DNA of 9,785 bases from an uncultured Centipeda sp. (lineage in GTDB: Bacteria; Bacillota; Negativicutes; Selenomonadales; Selenomonadaceae). The stretch spans positions 1-9,785 of the forward strand of contig CALALM010000064.1 of NCBI GenBank assembly GCA_937925565.1. Reading direction: 5' to 3'. The translations under genes and the position numbers were made by a program. The notes under the pieces are model-generated. The model made no database searches. It was given only the letters and a program-made list of their open reading frames with translations, and was not told where the DNA came from. This document shows, piece after piece, positions 1-7,288 of this stretch (positions within the stretch are counted from its first letter, which is position 1; the number at the start of each line of letters is the position of its first letter).

Positions 1-945
1 CCGACTGAGTCCTATCGTGAGGTGTGCTCATATCCTGAGAAGAAACTGGATAAGCTCGGATTTCATCAAAGGCGCGATCGGTATCTTTGTGCGTGGTTGG
101 AAAATCTATATAAAACAGCAGAAGTGTTTCATCCTGATGTTGTTTTGTTCATCAATGGTCCAAGAGATATACTCAGTGCAGAGCATATGATACATATAAA
201 AAAAACGATTGGTGTACCAATTATATGCTGGTTCGTTGACAGTGTTATTGGGCGAAGAGGGGAGGAAGCATTCTATCCATATTATGACTGTATTTATGTT
301 TTTGAAAAACAGGATATCGTCTACCTGAATGAGCATTATAATATTCACGCAGAATACTGTCCAGTCGGATATAATGCCGCGTATGCGAGTGTGGAAACGC
401 AACGCAATAAGGATATGGATATCGTGTTTATGGGGGCACCGTTCAAAAATCGCCTACATATATTAGAGGAAGTGGCTGACCATGCGATACGGAATCAATG
501 GCATATGGGCATTTACGGACCGTTTTACGAAGAACGCTATTTTTGGAAGAAGCATTTATTTCACAGAAAGTATCCCAATATTACACGATTCCTCACAAAT
601 GGGATCATATTGCCGGAGGATGCTGCAAAATTTTACGCAAGCTCAAAAATCTGTGTGAATATCCACCTGCCTGAACATAAGAGTGTGAATCCACGCACAT
701 TTGAAATCATGGCAACGGGAAGTTTTCAACTGGTCGATGAGCGGATGGACTATGCAGGGCTTATGCCGGGGGAGGATATGGTGATCTTCCGCACGACGGA
801 AGAACTCCTTGATAAGATAGCTTACTACCTTTCGCACGAAGACGAACGTGAAAAGATTGCCGCGCATGGCAGGGCATCTGTGCTTGGTCGCTACAGTATG
901 GAAGAATCCTTGAATATGTTGATTTGTGGGATAAGTGCGAAATAA
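1..945 (+). CDS. CgeB-like glycosyltransferase, 5'-truncated by window edge
   Basis: Probable cytoplasmic GT-B-fold glycosyltransferase of the CgeB / Glyco_trans_1_2 type. It would transfer a sugar from an activated nucleotide donor in surface-glycan assembly; donor and acceptor are unknown. The reading frame is open from base 1. The first available start (GTG at 22) has no convincing ribosome site. Alignment by eye with the paralogue at 2192-3223 suggests about 35-40 N-terminal residues lie outside the window, so GTG 22 is probably internal. Numbered from that GTG, residues about 40-75 hold a Rossmann-like strand region (VVLFINGPRD, then VPIICWFVDS). The C-terminal nucleotide-sugar-binding part carries KSVNPRTFEIMAT at 220-232, matching RSVSPRTFEILAT in the paralogue. 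The gene ends with TAA at 943-945, 83 bp before the next gene. Base composition is AT-rich compared with htpG and the rib genes. The family call is firm; the substrate is not known. Confidence 0.82.
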   Translation, partial: PTESYREVCSYPEKKLDKLGFHQRRDRYLCAWLENLYKTAEVFHPDVVLFINGPRDILSAEHMIHIKKTIGVPIICWFVDSVIGRRGEEAFYPYYDCIYVFEKQDIVYLNEHYNIHAEYCPVGYNAAYASVETQRNKDMDIVFMGAPFKNRLHILEEVADHAIRNQWHMGIYGPFYEERYFWKKHLFHRKYPNITRFLTNGIILPEDAAKFYASSKICVNIHLPEHKSVNPRTFEIMATGSFQLVDERMDYAGLMPGEDMVIFRTTEELLDKIAYYLSHEDEREKIAAHGRASVLGRYSMEESLNMLICGISAK

Positions 946-974
946 TTGATGAGCAGAGATAAGGCTTTGATAAT
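946..974 (+). promoter_or_regulatory. possible sigma-A-type promoter before second glycosyltransferase
   Basis: TTGATG at 946-951 and GATAAT at 969-974 are separated by 17 bp and start directly after the stop codon of the preceding gene. The -10 box matches consensus at 5 of 6 positions and the -35 box at 4 of 6. It would give a leader of roughly 45 nt before the ATG at 1029. In AT-rich intergenic DNA this match could arise by chance. Confidence 0.3.
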
Positions 975-1028
975 ACCGTTTTATGACGTAAAGATTTTAG
1001 CGATGGATCACTTCGAGAGGGCTGTTAT

Positions 1029-2168
1029 ATGAAACGCTTGTTGATGATTTCTTTTGGGGACAGCACGGTAACACATCTCACCAAGGAAATTTGCTCGTAT
1101 CCGTACTACCTCGGGAAAAATCATGGATGGATGTGCACCTATGCGTATTTTGGTCGGAAACGGTTGAGCAATCTGGATTTTGAAGCGTATTGTGCGTTGG
1201 AATATCTTGGAAATGAAGAGGATTACGCTCAAAAGAAGAAACTCTCGGCAGAGTATTTGACGGTGCATGCACAGGACTATGATATCCTTATGTTTTCGAA
1301 CTATGGAGGTGCCTCGTATATGCTGGCTCGTATGGCAAAGCGCCGGAATCCCGGCATCAGGGTATACAGCAAGCTGGATATGAACGAGAATGGCTTTGCC
1401 CATTTTTACGACGGGACGCTTCTGCGCAGGATCAAGGTCATACCGGAGTATTGGAAAAGTGCGGCGATTGATCTCTTCACTGTGGAAAACCGCGCTTTTT
1501 ACGATGTGCTAAAAAATATGCGCCTCTTTCGCGGACGCATCGAATATCTTCCCAATCCGGTATCTTTGTTTGGTGTGGAGCTTTCGGCGATCCGATCACC
1601 TGAGGTGCGTGAGAATATCATATTGACCGTCGGGCGTCCCGGCGTTCCCATCAAGAATACGGAGCTGTTCGTGGAGGCGGTTCGTGCTGTTGATCGAGAG
1701 CTGTTTGCGGATTGGAAATTTTATATCGTCGGGCAGTCTGAGCCGCATTTCCGAGAGTATGTTGAAAGACTGTGCGAGGAAGATCCGTGGGTTGGTGAGA
1801 GACTTGTCCTCTATGGCAGGGTGAGTGACCGAAAAAAATTGTATGAACTCTACGCAACGTCGAAGATCATGTGTATGACGAGCCGATCGGAGGGATTTCC
1901 TATTTCGGCAGTGGAAGCAATCTATTTTGGTGACTATCTGGTGTTGACAGACTTTGGCTCTGCGATTCATGATTTAACAAGTGATGGGCGCTATGGGACG
2001 ATTGTTCCGCAGGAGAATGTGGCAGCGCTTGCAGGGGCGTGGGAAACAGCGGCACAGAGAGAGGATTTGCCCGCACTTAGCAAGGAAATACAGGCTTTTG
2101 CGCGTGAGCATTTTAACTATGACCATTGGACCGCGAAACTTGACGAATACCTGACGAAGCTGGGTTAG
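1029..2168 (+). CDS. glycosyltransferase, GT4-type (GT-B fold)
   Basis: A 379-residue retaining glycosyltransferase of the GT4-like superfamily, expected in the cytoplasm at the membrane face, elongating a surface polysaccharide or glycoprotein glycan. The ATG at 1029 is preceded by GAGAGGG (1015-1021) at good spacing. The N-terminal half (about 1-180) is the acceptor-side Rossmann domain. The donor-side domain begins near 197 with IILTVGRPG, where G202-R203 and K209 fit the phosphate-binding GR...K pattern. The conserved E-x7-E motif is E288 to E296 in SEGFPISAVEA, and LVLTDFGS follows at about 304-311. There is no signal peptide or membrane segment. The stop codon overlaps a GTG by one base, but the better start of the next gene is 24 bp further on, so the two are tightly linked. 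Specific sugar and acceptor cannot be assigned. Confidence 0.88.
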   Translation: MKRLLMISFGDSTVTHLTKEICSYPYYLGKNHGWMCTYAYFGRKRLSNLDFEAYCALEYLGNEEDYAQKKKLSAEYLTVHAQDYDILMFSNYGGASYMLARMAKRRNPGIRVYSKLDMNENGFAHFYDGTLLRRIKVIPEYWKSAAIDLFTVENRAFYDVLKNMRLFRGRIEYLPNPVSLFGVELSAIRSPEVRENIILTVGRPGVPIKNTELFVEAVRAVDRELFADWKFYIVGQSEPHFREYVERLCEEDPWVGERLVLYGRVSDRKKLYELYATSKIMCMTSRSEGFPISAVEAIYFGDYLVLTDFGSAIHDLTSDGRYGTIVPQENVAALAGAWETAAQREDLPALSKEIQAFAREHFNYDHWTAKLDEYLTKLG

Positions 2169-2180
2169 TGTGCGAAAAAG

Positions 2181-2187
2181 AAGGTGA
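2181..2187 (+). promoter_or_regulatory. ribosome binding site deciding the start of the third glycosyltransferase
   Basis: AAGGTGA lies 4 nt upstream of GTG 2192. The alternative GTG at 2168, which overlaps the previous stop codon, has no purine-rich site at the right distance. The 2192 start also puts a beta-strand (HFIVVGP) at the very N-terminus, as expected for a GT-B protein. Confidence 0.6.
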
Positions 2188-2191
2188 CTCT

Positions 2192-3223
2192 GTGCATTTT
2201 ATTGTCGTCGGACCGATCTATTATGGATACTCCGAGAGCATTGTCCGCGTCCTGCGGGAGGGAGGGCACACCGTCGACTTCTTTGCCGAACGCCCCTTTT
2301 ATACCAACTGTTCATATCTCAGCCGTCGGCTGTATAAATGGGGATGCCGCTCGCTCGAAACGCGTTGGGAAGAGGATTGGCGCAGGGACTGCATCACCTT
2401 TATGCGGGCGTGTATGCACACGGACTCCGTACTGCTCTGTCTGACAGGGCGTATGATTTCGGATGATATTTTGGATTTGTGGGCGGAGCATCCAACTGCG
2501 CTTATGATGTGGGACTCGGTGCGCCGCTATGATATGGATTTCCGGCAAAGGATGCGGCGGTATCAATATGTATTTGCGTTTGAGTATACGGATATCGCAT
2601 ACGCCGCGCAGATGTTTCAGGTCAGGATGACCTATCTTCCGCTCGGTTACGATCCGTCCGTTTACTACCCGAAGGAAGGGGCGCGGGACATCGACGTGTC
2701 CTTCATCGGCACAGTCATGCCGCACCGTGTCGAAGTTCTGGAGCGGGTTGCGGAGCATCTGTCTAACAATATGATGCGTCTGTATGTTGGCGGGCGATGG
2801 TATGACGACCGCTATCCGTGGAAAGTCCGCTCCTATCGAAAGAAGCACCCGCATCTGTTTCCTTTTCTGGCGAATCGGGAGTTATCTCCGAACGAAGTGG
2901 CGGCGATTTATCGGCGGAGCAGGATCGTGCTGAACATCAACAATGACGTACACCGGAGTGTCAGCCCGCGCACGTTTGAGATCTTGGCGACGCGGACATT
3001 CCAGCTGATGAACAGGGGGCAGCAGTCGCACGGGACGATTGATTTTGACCGCGACCTTGTGCAGTATGAGGATGTGGATGATCTGATTCGGAAAATCGAC
3101 TACTATTTGCAGCATGACGATGCACGCGTGCAGATTGCGCAAGATGGAGAACGGTCTGTGCAGGGATATTCATTGAATGAATTGGTGAAGCGGATGGTGG
3201 AAGCACTGTGTGTGACTGTTTGA
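2192..3223 (+). CDS. CgeB-like glycosyltransferase, complete paralogue of gene 1
   Basis: A 343-residue protein of the CgeB-like glycosyltransferase family, predicted to be a soluble GT-B sugar transferase. It starts at GTG 2192, supported by AAGGTGA upstream; an 8-residue longer form from GTG 2168 is less likely. The N-terminal Rossmann part runs MHFIVVGPIYYGYSES and on to about 150. The link LPLGYDPSVY (149-158) leads into a second domain with IDVSFIGTVMPHR (167-179). The C-terminal signature is RSVSPRTFEILAT at 255-267, and a helical tail contains DDLIRKIDYYLQHDD (296-310). The same blocks in the same order occur in the gene at 1-945 (CPVGYN, MDIVFMGAP, KSVNPRTFEIMAT, LLDKIAYYLSHED), so the two come from a duplication and have diverged considerably. 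It is more GC-rich than genes 1 and 4. CgeB was named from Bacillus spore-crust maturation; in a non-spore context the family decorates surface structures. Acceptor unknown. Confidence 0.87.
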   Translation: MHFIVVGPIYYGYSESIVRVLREGGHTVDFFAERPFYTNCSYLSRRLYKWGCRSLETRWEEDWRRDCITFMRACMHTDSVLLCLTGRMISDDILDLWAEHPTALMMWDSVRRYDMDFRQRMRRYQYVFAFEYTDIAYAAQMFQVRMTYLPLGYDPSVYYPKEGARDIDVSFIGTVMPHRVEVLERVAEHLSNNMMRLYVGGRWYDDRYPWKVRSYRKKHPHLFPFLANRELSPNEVAAIYRRSRIVLNINNDVHRSVSPRTFEILATRTFQLMNRGQQSHGTIDFDRDLVQYEDVDDLIRKIDYYLQHDDARVQIAQDGERSVQGYSLNELVKRMVEALCVTV

Positions 3224-3287
3224 GTTTTAAGGGGCGTGCATCGTTGTTTGTGTTGACGGGTTATCGTTACGCGGGGAGAGCTTACCC

Positions 3288-4475
3288 ATGAAAAACAGGA
3301 AAAAAGTTGTCATCATAGCACAGCGCTATGGAATTACCCCTGCGATTTTCGGCGGAGCAGTTGAATCGCTCATCGGCAGTTTGGCAGAAAACAACGAAAT
3401 CTATAATGCAATGGATTTGACGGTGATCCAATCATATAATGCCAAGGCACGCCAACACGCAGAGAAGTTCAAAAAGACAAAGTTTGTATTTTTAAGGGAC
3501 AGTATTCTTGGAAAACTTGACCATCGTATTTTTGGGAAAAGAAAAAATGCCGCATTTATGAAGGGGCATATCTTTTCAGAGTATATTTATAAATCGTATC
3601 GATATATAAAGAACCATATCCCTGATCCGGATGTTATCATTTTTGAAGAGGATGAACAAATTGTCGGCTACAAAAAATTTCAACGGCAGTTCCCCGGAAA
3701 AATTGTATACCACAGCCATTTGCACGAAAAACCACGGAGCAGGATATATTATGACTATGTCATTACGGTGAGTGAATTTTGTCGTCGGGAATGGCTTGGT
3801 TTGATTCCGGAAGGCAATGCTTTCGTGTTGCGGAACGGAATAAATCCCGCCAGATTCAAGAAGCGGATGTCAATAGATGAAAAAATACAATTACGTGAAT
3901 CGTTTGGAATCACTCCAGATGATTTTATTGTCCTTTACTGCGGCAGATTGATTCCGGAAAAAGGGGTTCTCGAATTAGTGACGGCAATCACAGGAATTTC
4001 CAATGAACAGATTCGATTGCTCTGTGTTGGTTCCAGTGCGTTTGCAGGAGGAAAAAAGACAGAATATACGGAGCGCATTCAGGAATTGGCTCTGAAACAT
4101 ACGGGGCGAATCATATTTACAGGATATGTCAATAATGAGGAACTATATAAATACCAACAAATAGCAGACATACAAGTGATACCGTCGTTATGTGAGGAGG
4201 CTGCCGGACTGGTTGCCATTGAGGGGATGTGTGCCGGTTTGCCTTTGATCGTGACGCGTTCGGGCGGATTGGTTGAATATGTCAATGAAAAATGTGCAAT
4301 GATTGTTTCAAAAGAGGCAGTTGTCCAAAATCTTATGGATGCGATTGTTCAGGCAGGAACAGATATAAAATGGCGCATGCGGGCAAGTCGGGAAAGTTTG
4401 TTGCAGGCGGAAAAATTCACCGAAGATAAATTTTATAAAAACCTTGTGTCTTTGGTCTCAAAAATATCCTCTTGA
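3288..4475 (+). CDS. glycosyltransferase family 4 (GT4) protein
   Basis: A 395-residue GT4 glycosyltransferase. The ATG at 3288 has GGGGAG (3273-3278) upstream. The N-terminal acceptor domain begins with VVIIAQRYG and a GGAVESL loop (22-28), typical of GT4 enzymes with a glycine-rich loop near the donor phosphate. The linker near 158-190 contains VITVSEFCRR and LRNGINPARF, the usual hinge into the donor domain. The donor domain has LYCGRLIPEKGVLELV (216-231; G219-R220 and K225 in the phosphate site), IIFTGYV (275-281), and the E-x7-E motif from E304 to E312 in EEAAGLVAIEG, followed by GLPLIVTRSGGLVEYV (317-332). Length is normal for the family and no membrane segments are seen. A 64-bp gap separates it from the previous gene. 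It is the most AT-rich gene in the window, with many AAA, TTT and ATA codons, unlike its neighbours on both sides, which hints at separate acquisition. It probably serves the same glycan as genes 1-3. Confidence 0.9.
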   Translation: MKNRKKVVIIAQRYGITPAIFGGAVESLIGSLAENNEIYNAMDLTVIQSYNAKARQHAEKFKKTKFVFLRDSILGKLDHRIFGKRKNAAFMKGHIFSEYIYKSYRYIKNHIPDPDVIIFEEDEQIVGYKKFQRQFPGKIVYHSHLHEKPRSRIYYDYVITVSEFCRREWLGLIPEGNAFVLRNGINPARFKKRMSIDEKIQLRESFGITPDDFIVLYCGRLIPEKGVLELVTAITGISNEQIRLLCVGSSAFAGGKKTEYTERIQELALKHTGRIIFTGYVNNEELYKYQQIADIQVIPSLCEEAAGLVAIEGMCAGLPLIVTRSGGLVEYVNEKCAMIVSKEAVVQNLMDAIVQAGTDIKWRMRASRESLLQAEKFTEDKFYKNLVSLVSKISS

Positions 4476-4556
4476 AGCATGGTGGGATATGACGTCAAAG
4501 GTGCAGAAATAGATCCCGGCAGTTTCCTGCAGCGGATACGGTTGAGATGCCGATAT

Positions 4557-4585
4557 TTGACTTTTTGTCATTTTTCGTGTAAAAT
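4557..4585 (+). promoter_or_regulatory. sigma-A-type promoter for htpG
   Basis: TTGACT (4557-4562) and TAAAAT (4580-4585) are exactly 17 bp apart, each matching consensus at 5 of 6 positions. Transcription would start near 4592, giving a leader of about 65 nt before the htpG ATG. No CIRCE element (TTAGCACTC-N9-GAGTGCTAA) and no GAAAAGG motif is present. The upstream stretch 4476-4556 shows no clear gene and no convincing terminator. Confidence 0.75.
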
Positions 4586-4602
4586 GGAGAACAGTTTTAG
4601 AA

Positions 4603-4627
4603 TTGCATACGCATAAATGTGATGCAA
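4603..4627 (+). promoter_or_regulatory. inverted repeat / hairpin in the htpG leader
   Basis: TTGCAT (4603-4608) is the exact reverse complement of ATGCAA (4622-4627). Inside it CGCA (4610-4613) can pair with TGTG (4618-4621, one G-U), leaving a single bulged A4609 and a TAAA loop. This gives a 10-bp imperfect RNA hairpin starting about 10 nt after the predicted transcription start and ending 13 nt before the Shine-Dalgarno AAGGGAG (4641-4647). It could be a DNA operator or a transcript structure. It lacks the U-tract of a terminator and does not cover the ribosome site. Function is inferred only from its position. Confidence 0.45.
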
Positions 4628-4656
4628 AATAATCGAATACAAGGGAGAACGATAAC

Positions 4657-6606
4657 ATGGCAAAGGAAACATTTGAGTTTCAAGCTGAGACAAAGCAGCT
4701 GCTCGATCTGATGATCCACTCGATCTATACGAACCGCGAGATTTTCCTGCGCGAGCTGATTTCCAATGCGTCGGACGCGCTCGACAAACTGCATTTCGAG
4801 AGCCTGACGAACAGGGAACTGCTTGAGGGCAACGAGAACTATGAGATTTTCCTCGTGCCCGACAAGGAGAGCAAGACTCTGACGATCTCGGACAGCGGCA
4901 TCGGTATGTCGCGGGCGGAGGTTGTGGAGAACATCGGCACGATTGCAAAGTCGGGCACGAAGGCGTTCATGGAGCAGCTCGCAAAGGCGAAGGAGGAGAG
5001 CGGCGGCGCACCGGACAAGGAGCTGATCGGTCAGTTCGGCGTGGGCTTCTACTCGGCATTCATGGTCGCGGAGAAGGTGACGATTGTGACGCGCCGTGCG
5101 GGTGAGCAGCAGGCAACACGCTGGGAGTCGACGGGCGACGGCAGCTACACGATCGAGGACACGGAGAAGGAAACGCGCGGCACGACGGTGACGATCCACC
5201 TCGCGAAGGAGTTCACCGAAGGCGAGACGGACTATACGGACACGTTTGAACTGGAAAGCCTCGTGAAGAAATACTCGGACTATGTGCGCTACCCGATCCG
5301 CATGAATGTGACGACGGAGGAGATGCCGCGCGATGATGAGGGCAAGATCATCGAGGGCGCGGAGAAGATCAAAAAGACGGAGCTGCGCACACTGAACTCG
5401 ATGCAGCCGCTCTGGACGCGCGCGAAGTCTGAGATCAAGCAGGAGGAGTACAACGACTTCTTCCGCGACCAGTTCCACGAGTGGGAAGCACCGATGGAGG
5501 TATTCCACACGAAGGCGGAGGGCACGGTTGAGTACACGGCACTTCTTGAGATCCCCGCGCGCGCGCCGTTCAACCTCTATCAGGCGGACTACGAGCCGGG
5601 CATCCAGCTCTACTCGCGCCATGTATTCATCATGGATAAGTGCAAGGATCTCCTGCCGGACTACCTGCGCTTTGTCAAGGGGCTTGTGGATTCGCCCGAC
5701 CTCTCACTCAATATCTCGCGCGAACTGCTGCAGCAGAGTCGCGAGCTCAAGACGATCGGACGCGCCCTTGAGAAAAATGTCCTCAAGGCACTCGGCAAGA
5801 AGCTCGAGAAAAACCGTGAGGACTACGAGAAGTTCTGGAACGAATACGGGCGCATGCTCAAGATCGGCATTTACAACAGTATGTACTCCGGACGCGATAC
5901 GGTGGACAAGCTGAAGGATCTCCTGCTTTTCCACAGTTCGAAGGAAGGGAAGCTCGTCTCGCTCAAGGAGTATATTGCGCGTATGCCGGAGAGTCAGAAG
6001 AGCATCTACTACGCGACGGCAAAGGATCAGGCGACGATTGAGCAGCTGCCGCAGATGGAGCAGCTGCGTGAGCGTGGGTTCGAGGTGCTCTTCCTGCTCG
6101 ATCCTGTGGACGAGTTCGCGATTGAGACGGTGCACGAGTACGAGGGGAAGAGTTTTCACTCGATCAGCCGCGGTGACTTGGGTCTCGACGATGCGGAGAG
6201 CGAGGCGGCGAAGAAGGAGACCGAGGACATCGCCAAGGCGAATGACGATCTCATCAAGGACGTGAAGGATGCCATCGGCGATAAGATCGCCGAGGTCAAG
6301 ATCTCGCAGCGTCTGCGCTCGAGTGCGGTCTGCCTCGTTGCGGATGAGGCGGGACCGTCGCTCTCGATGGAGCAGACCTTTGCCGATATGAACAATCCGA
6401 TGTTCAAGGCACGGCGTATCCTTGAGATCAACCCGCATCACGATCTTTTTGCGAAGCTGAAAGAGGTGCACGCAATGGGTAAGGACAGCGAGGAGTTCAA
6501 GGACTACTGCGACTTGCTCTATACACAGGCACTGCTGATTGAGGGCATCCTGCCGGAAAATCCTGTCGCCTTTGCGCAGAAGCTCGCAAAGATGATGGCA
6601 AAATAA
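4657..6606 (+). CDS. htpG: molecular chaperone HtpG (bacterial Hsp90)
   Basis: Cytosolic homodimeric ATP-driven chaperone that remodels client proteins, usually with the DnaK system. It has 649 residues, slightly longer than the roughly 625 of the E. coli and B. subtilis proteins. The ATG at 4657 has AAGGGAG 9 nt upstream. The N-terminal GHKL ATPase domain (about 1-225) shows LRELISNASDALDK (31-44; catalytic E33 and Mg-binding N37), DSGIGM (79-84; adenine-binding D79), NIGTIAKSG (92-100) and the lid GQFGVGFYSAFMV (125-137). The middle domain (about 235-500) carries the catalytic-loop arginine R355 in NISRELLQQSRELK, which contacts the ATP gamma-phosphate. The C-terminal dimerisation domain follows and ends in MMAK, without the eukaryotic MEEVD tail, as normal for bacteria. 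All key catalytic residues are present. It heads a probable three-gene transcript: its TAA is the first part of the ribosome site of the next gene. Confidence 0.98.
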   Translation: MAKETFEFQAETKQLLDLMIHSIYTNREIFLRELISNASDALDKLHFESLTNRELLEGNENYEIFLVPDKESKTLTISDSGIGMSRAEVVENIGTIAKSGTKAFMEQLAKAKEESGGAPDKELIGQFGVGFYSAFMVAEKVTIVTRRAGEQQATRWESTGDGSYTIEDTEKETRGTTVTIHLAKEFTEGETDYTDTFELESLVKKYSDYVRYPIRMNVTTEEMPRDDEGKIIEGAEKIKKTELRTLNSMQPLWTRAKSEIKQEEYNDFFRDQFHEWEAPMEVFHTKAEGTVEYTALLEIPARAPFNLYQADYEPGIQLYSRHVFIMDKCKDLLPDYLRFVKGLVDSPDLSLNISRELLQQSRELKTIGRALEKNVLKALGKKLEKNREDYEKFWNEYGRMLKIGIYNSMYSGRDTVDKLKDLLLFHSSKEGKLVSLKEYIARMPESQKSIYYATAKDQATIEQLPQMEQLRERGFEVLFLLDPVDEFAIETVHEYEGKSFHSISRGDLGLDDAESEAAKKETEDIAKANDDLIKDVKDAIGDKIAEVKISQRLRSSAVCLVADEAGPSLSMEQTFADMNNPMFKARRILEINPHHDLFAKLKEVHAMGKDSEEFKDYCDLLYTQALLIEGILPENPVAFAQKLAKMMAK

Positions 6607-6615
6607 GGAGAAGCT

Positions 6616-7287
6616 GTGGAAGTCGAACTCTTTTCGTCGCAGTTCTTTGTGGCACTCTTTTCGATCATCGTGCTTGATCTTGTGCTCGCAGGTGATAATG
6701 CCGTCGTCATTGCGATGGCGTCGAACCGGCTGCCCATGCATCTCCGAAAGCGTGCAATCTACGTCGGTACGGCGGGTGCGATTGTCATCCGTCTGATCAT
6801 GACGTACTTCGCCGTGCAGCTGCTCTCCGTGCCCTACTTGCAGGCACTCGGGGGACTGGTGCTGCTGCCGATTGCGGTGAAGCTGATGAAGCCGTCCGGC
6901 GGGGAAGAGCATGTGGAGGCTGCGGAGACGTTCGCGGGCGCGGTCAAGACGATCATCATCGCTGACGCAGCGATGGGGATTGATAACGTGATCGCGATTG
7001 CAGGCGCGTCGCACGGCGATTTTCTGCTTGTCGTGCTGGGGCTCATCATCAGCATCCCCATTGTGGTTGGCGGCAGTCAGCTGATCGGTACGCTGATGGA
7101 CAAATATCCTGTGCTCGTGGTGCTCGGTACTGCCATCCTTGGCTGGACGGGCGGTACGATGATTGTGCATGACCGCACGATCGGCGTCATGGTACTGGAG
7201 GCTCTTCCACAGGCAGAATACATTCTGCCGGCGGTTCTCGCAGGATCTGTGTGCGGCATCGGCACTTACCTGCAGCGGAGAAAATAA
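6616..7287 (+). CDS. TerC family integral membrane protein, YjbE-like (putative metal exporter)
   Basis: A 223-residue membrane protein of the TerC family, closest by eye to the YjbE/YkoY type. Several members of that type export or handle manganese and help metallate exported enzymes; that role is family knowledge, not shown here. It starts at GTG 6616, with TAAGGAG (6604-6610) formed by the htpG stop codon and following bases; the 9-bp gap suggests translational coupling. About seven hydrophobic segments are visible (roughly 10-35, 45-70, 75-92, 108-130, 136-153, 163-183, 201-218). The family hallmark repeats appear twice: DLVLAGDN (21-28) and DAAMGIDN (117-124), whose acidic residues (D27, D123) lie within membrane helices and probably bind the metal. 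An acidic loop, GGEEHVEAAET (95-105), lies between the halves. No yybP-ykoY manganese riboswitch precedes it; transcription likely comes from the htpG promoter. Confidence 0.93.
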   Translation: MEVELFSSQFFVALFSIIVLDLVLAGDNAVVIAMASNRLPMHLRKRAIYVGTAGAIVIRLIMTYFAVQLLSVPYLQALGGLVLLPIAVKLMKPSGGEEHVEAAETFAGAVKTIIIADAAMGIDNVIAIAGASHGDFLLVVLGLIISIPIVVGGSQLIGTLMDKYPVLVVLGTAILGWTGGTMIVHDRTIGVMVLEALPQAEYILPAVLAGSVCGIGTYLQRRK

Positions 7288-7288
7288 T

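Noticed and set aside
982..4500. Repeated TATGACGT(C)AAAG at 982-993 and 4488-4500
   Set aside because: Two short imperfect copies in unrelated positions with no symmetry or spacing to the promoters; chance is likely.
4476..4556. Terminator after the glycosyltransferase cluster
   Set aside because: Only small imperfect stems such as GCAG-TTTC-CTGC are visible, with no T-tract after them.
4557..4656. CIRCE or CtsR-type heat-shock operator at htpG
   Set aside because: The only inverted repeat found (TTGCAT / ATGCAA) does not match the CIRCE arms, and I see no tandem GGTCAAA-type CtsR sites.
4458..4658. 66-codon minus-strand frame over the gap between the GT4 gene and htpG
   Set aside because: No ribosome site or recognisable protein features, and it runs across the htpG promoter and leader. 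The gap is better explained as a regulatory region.
6600..6620. yybP-ykoY manganese riboswitch for the TerC gene
   Set aside because: Only 9 bp separate htpG and the terC start, leaving no room for the element.
7163..7288. 42-residue N-terminal extension of the DhaM frame
   Set aside because: It overlaps terC in another frame and does not resemble DhaM. The VGLVIVTHS start with H9 is the family N-terminus.
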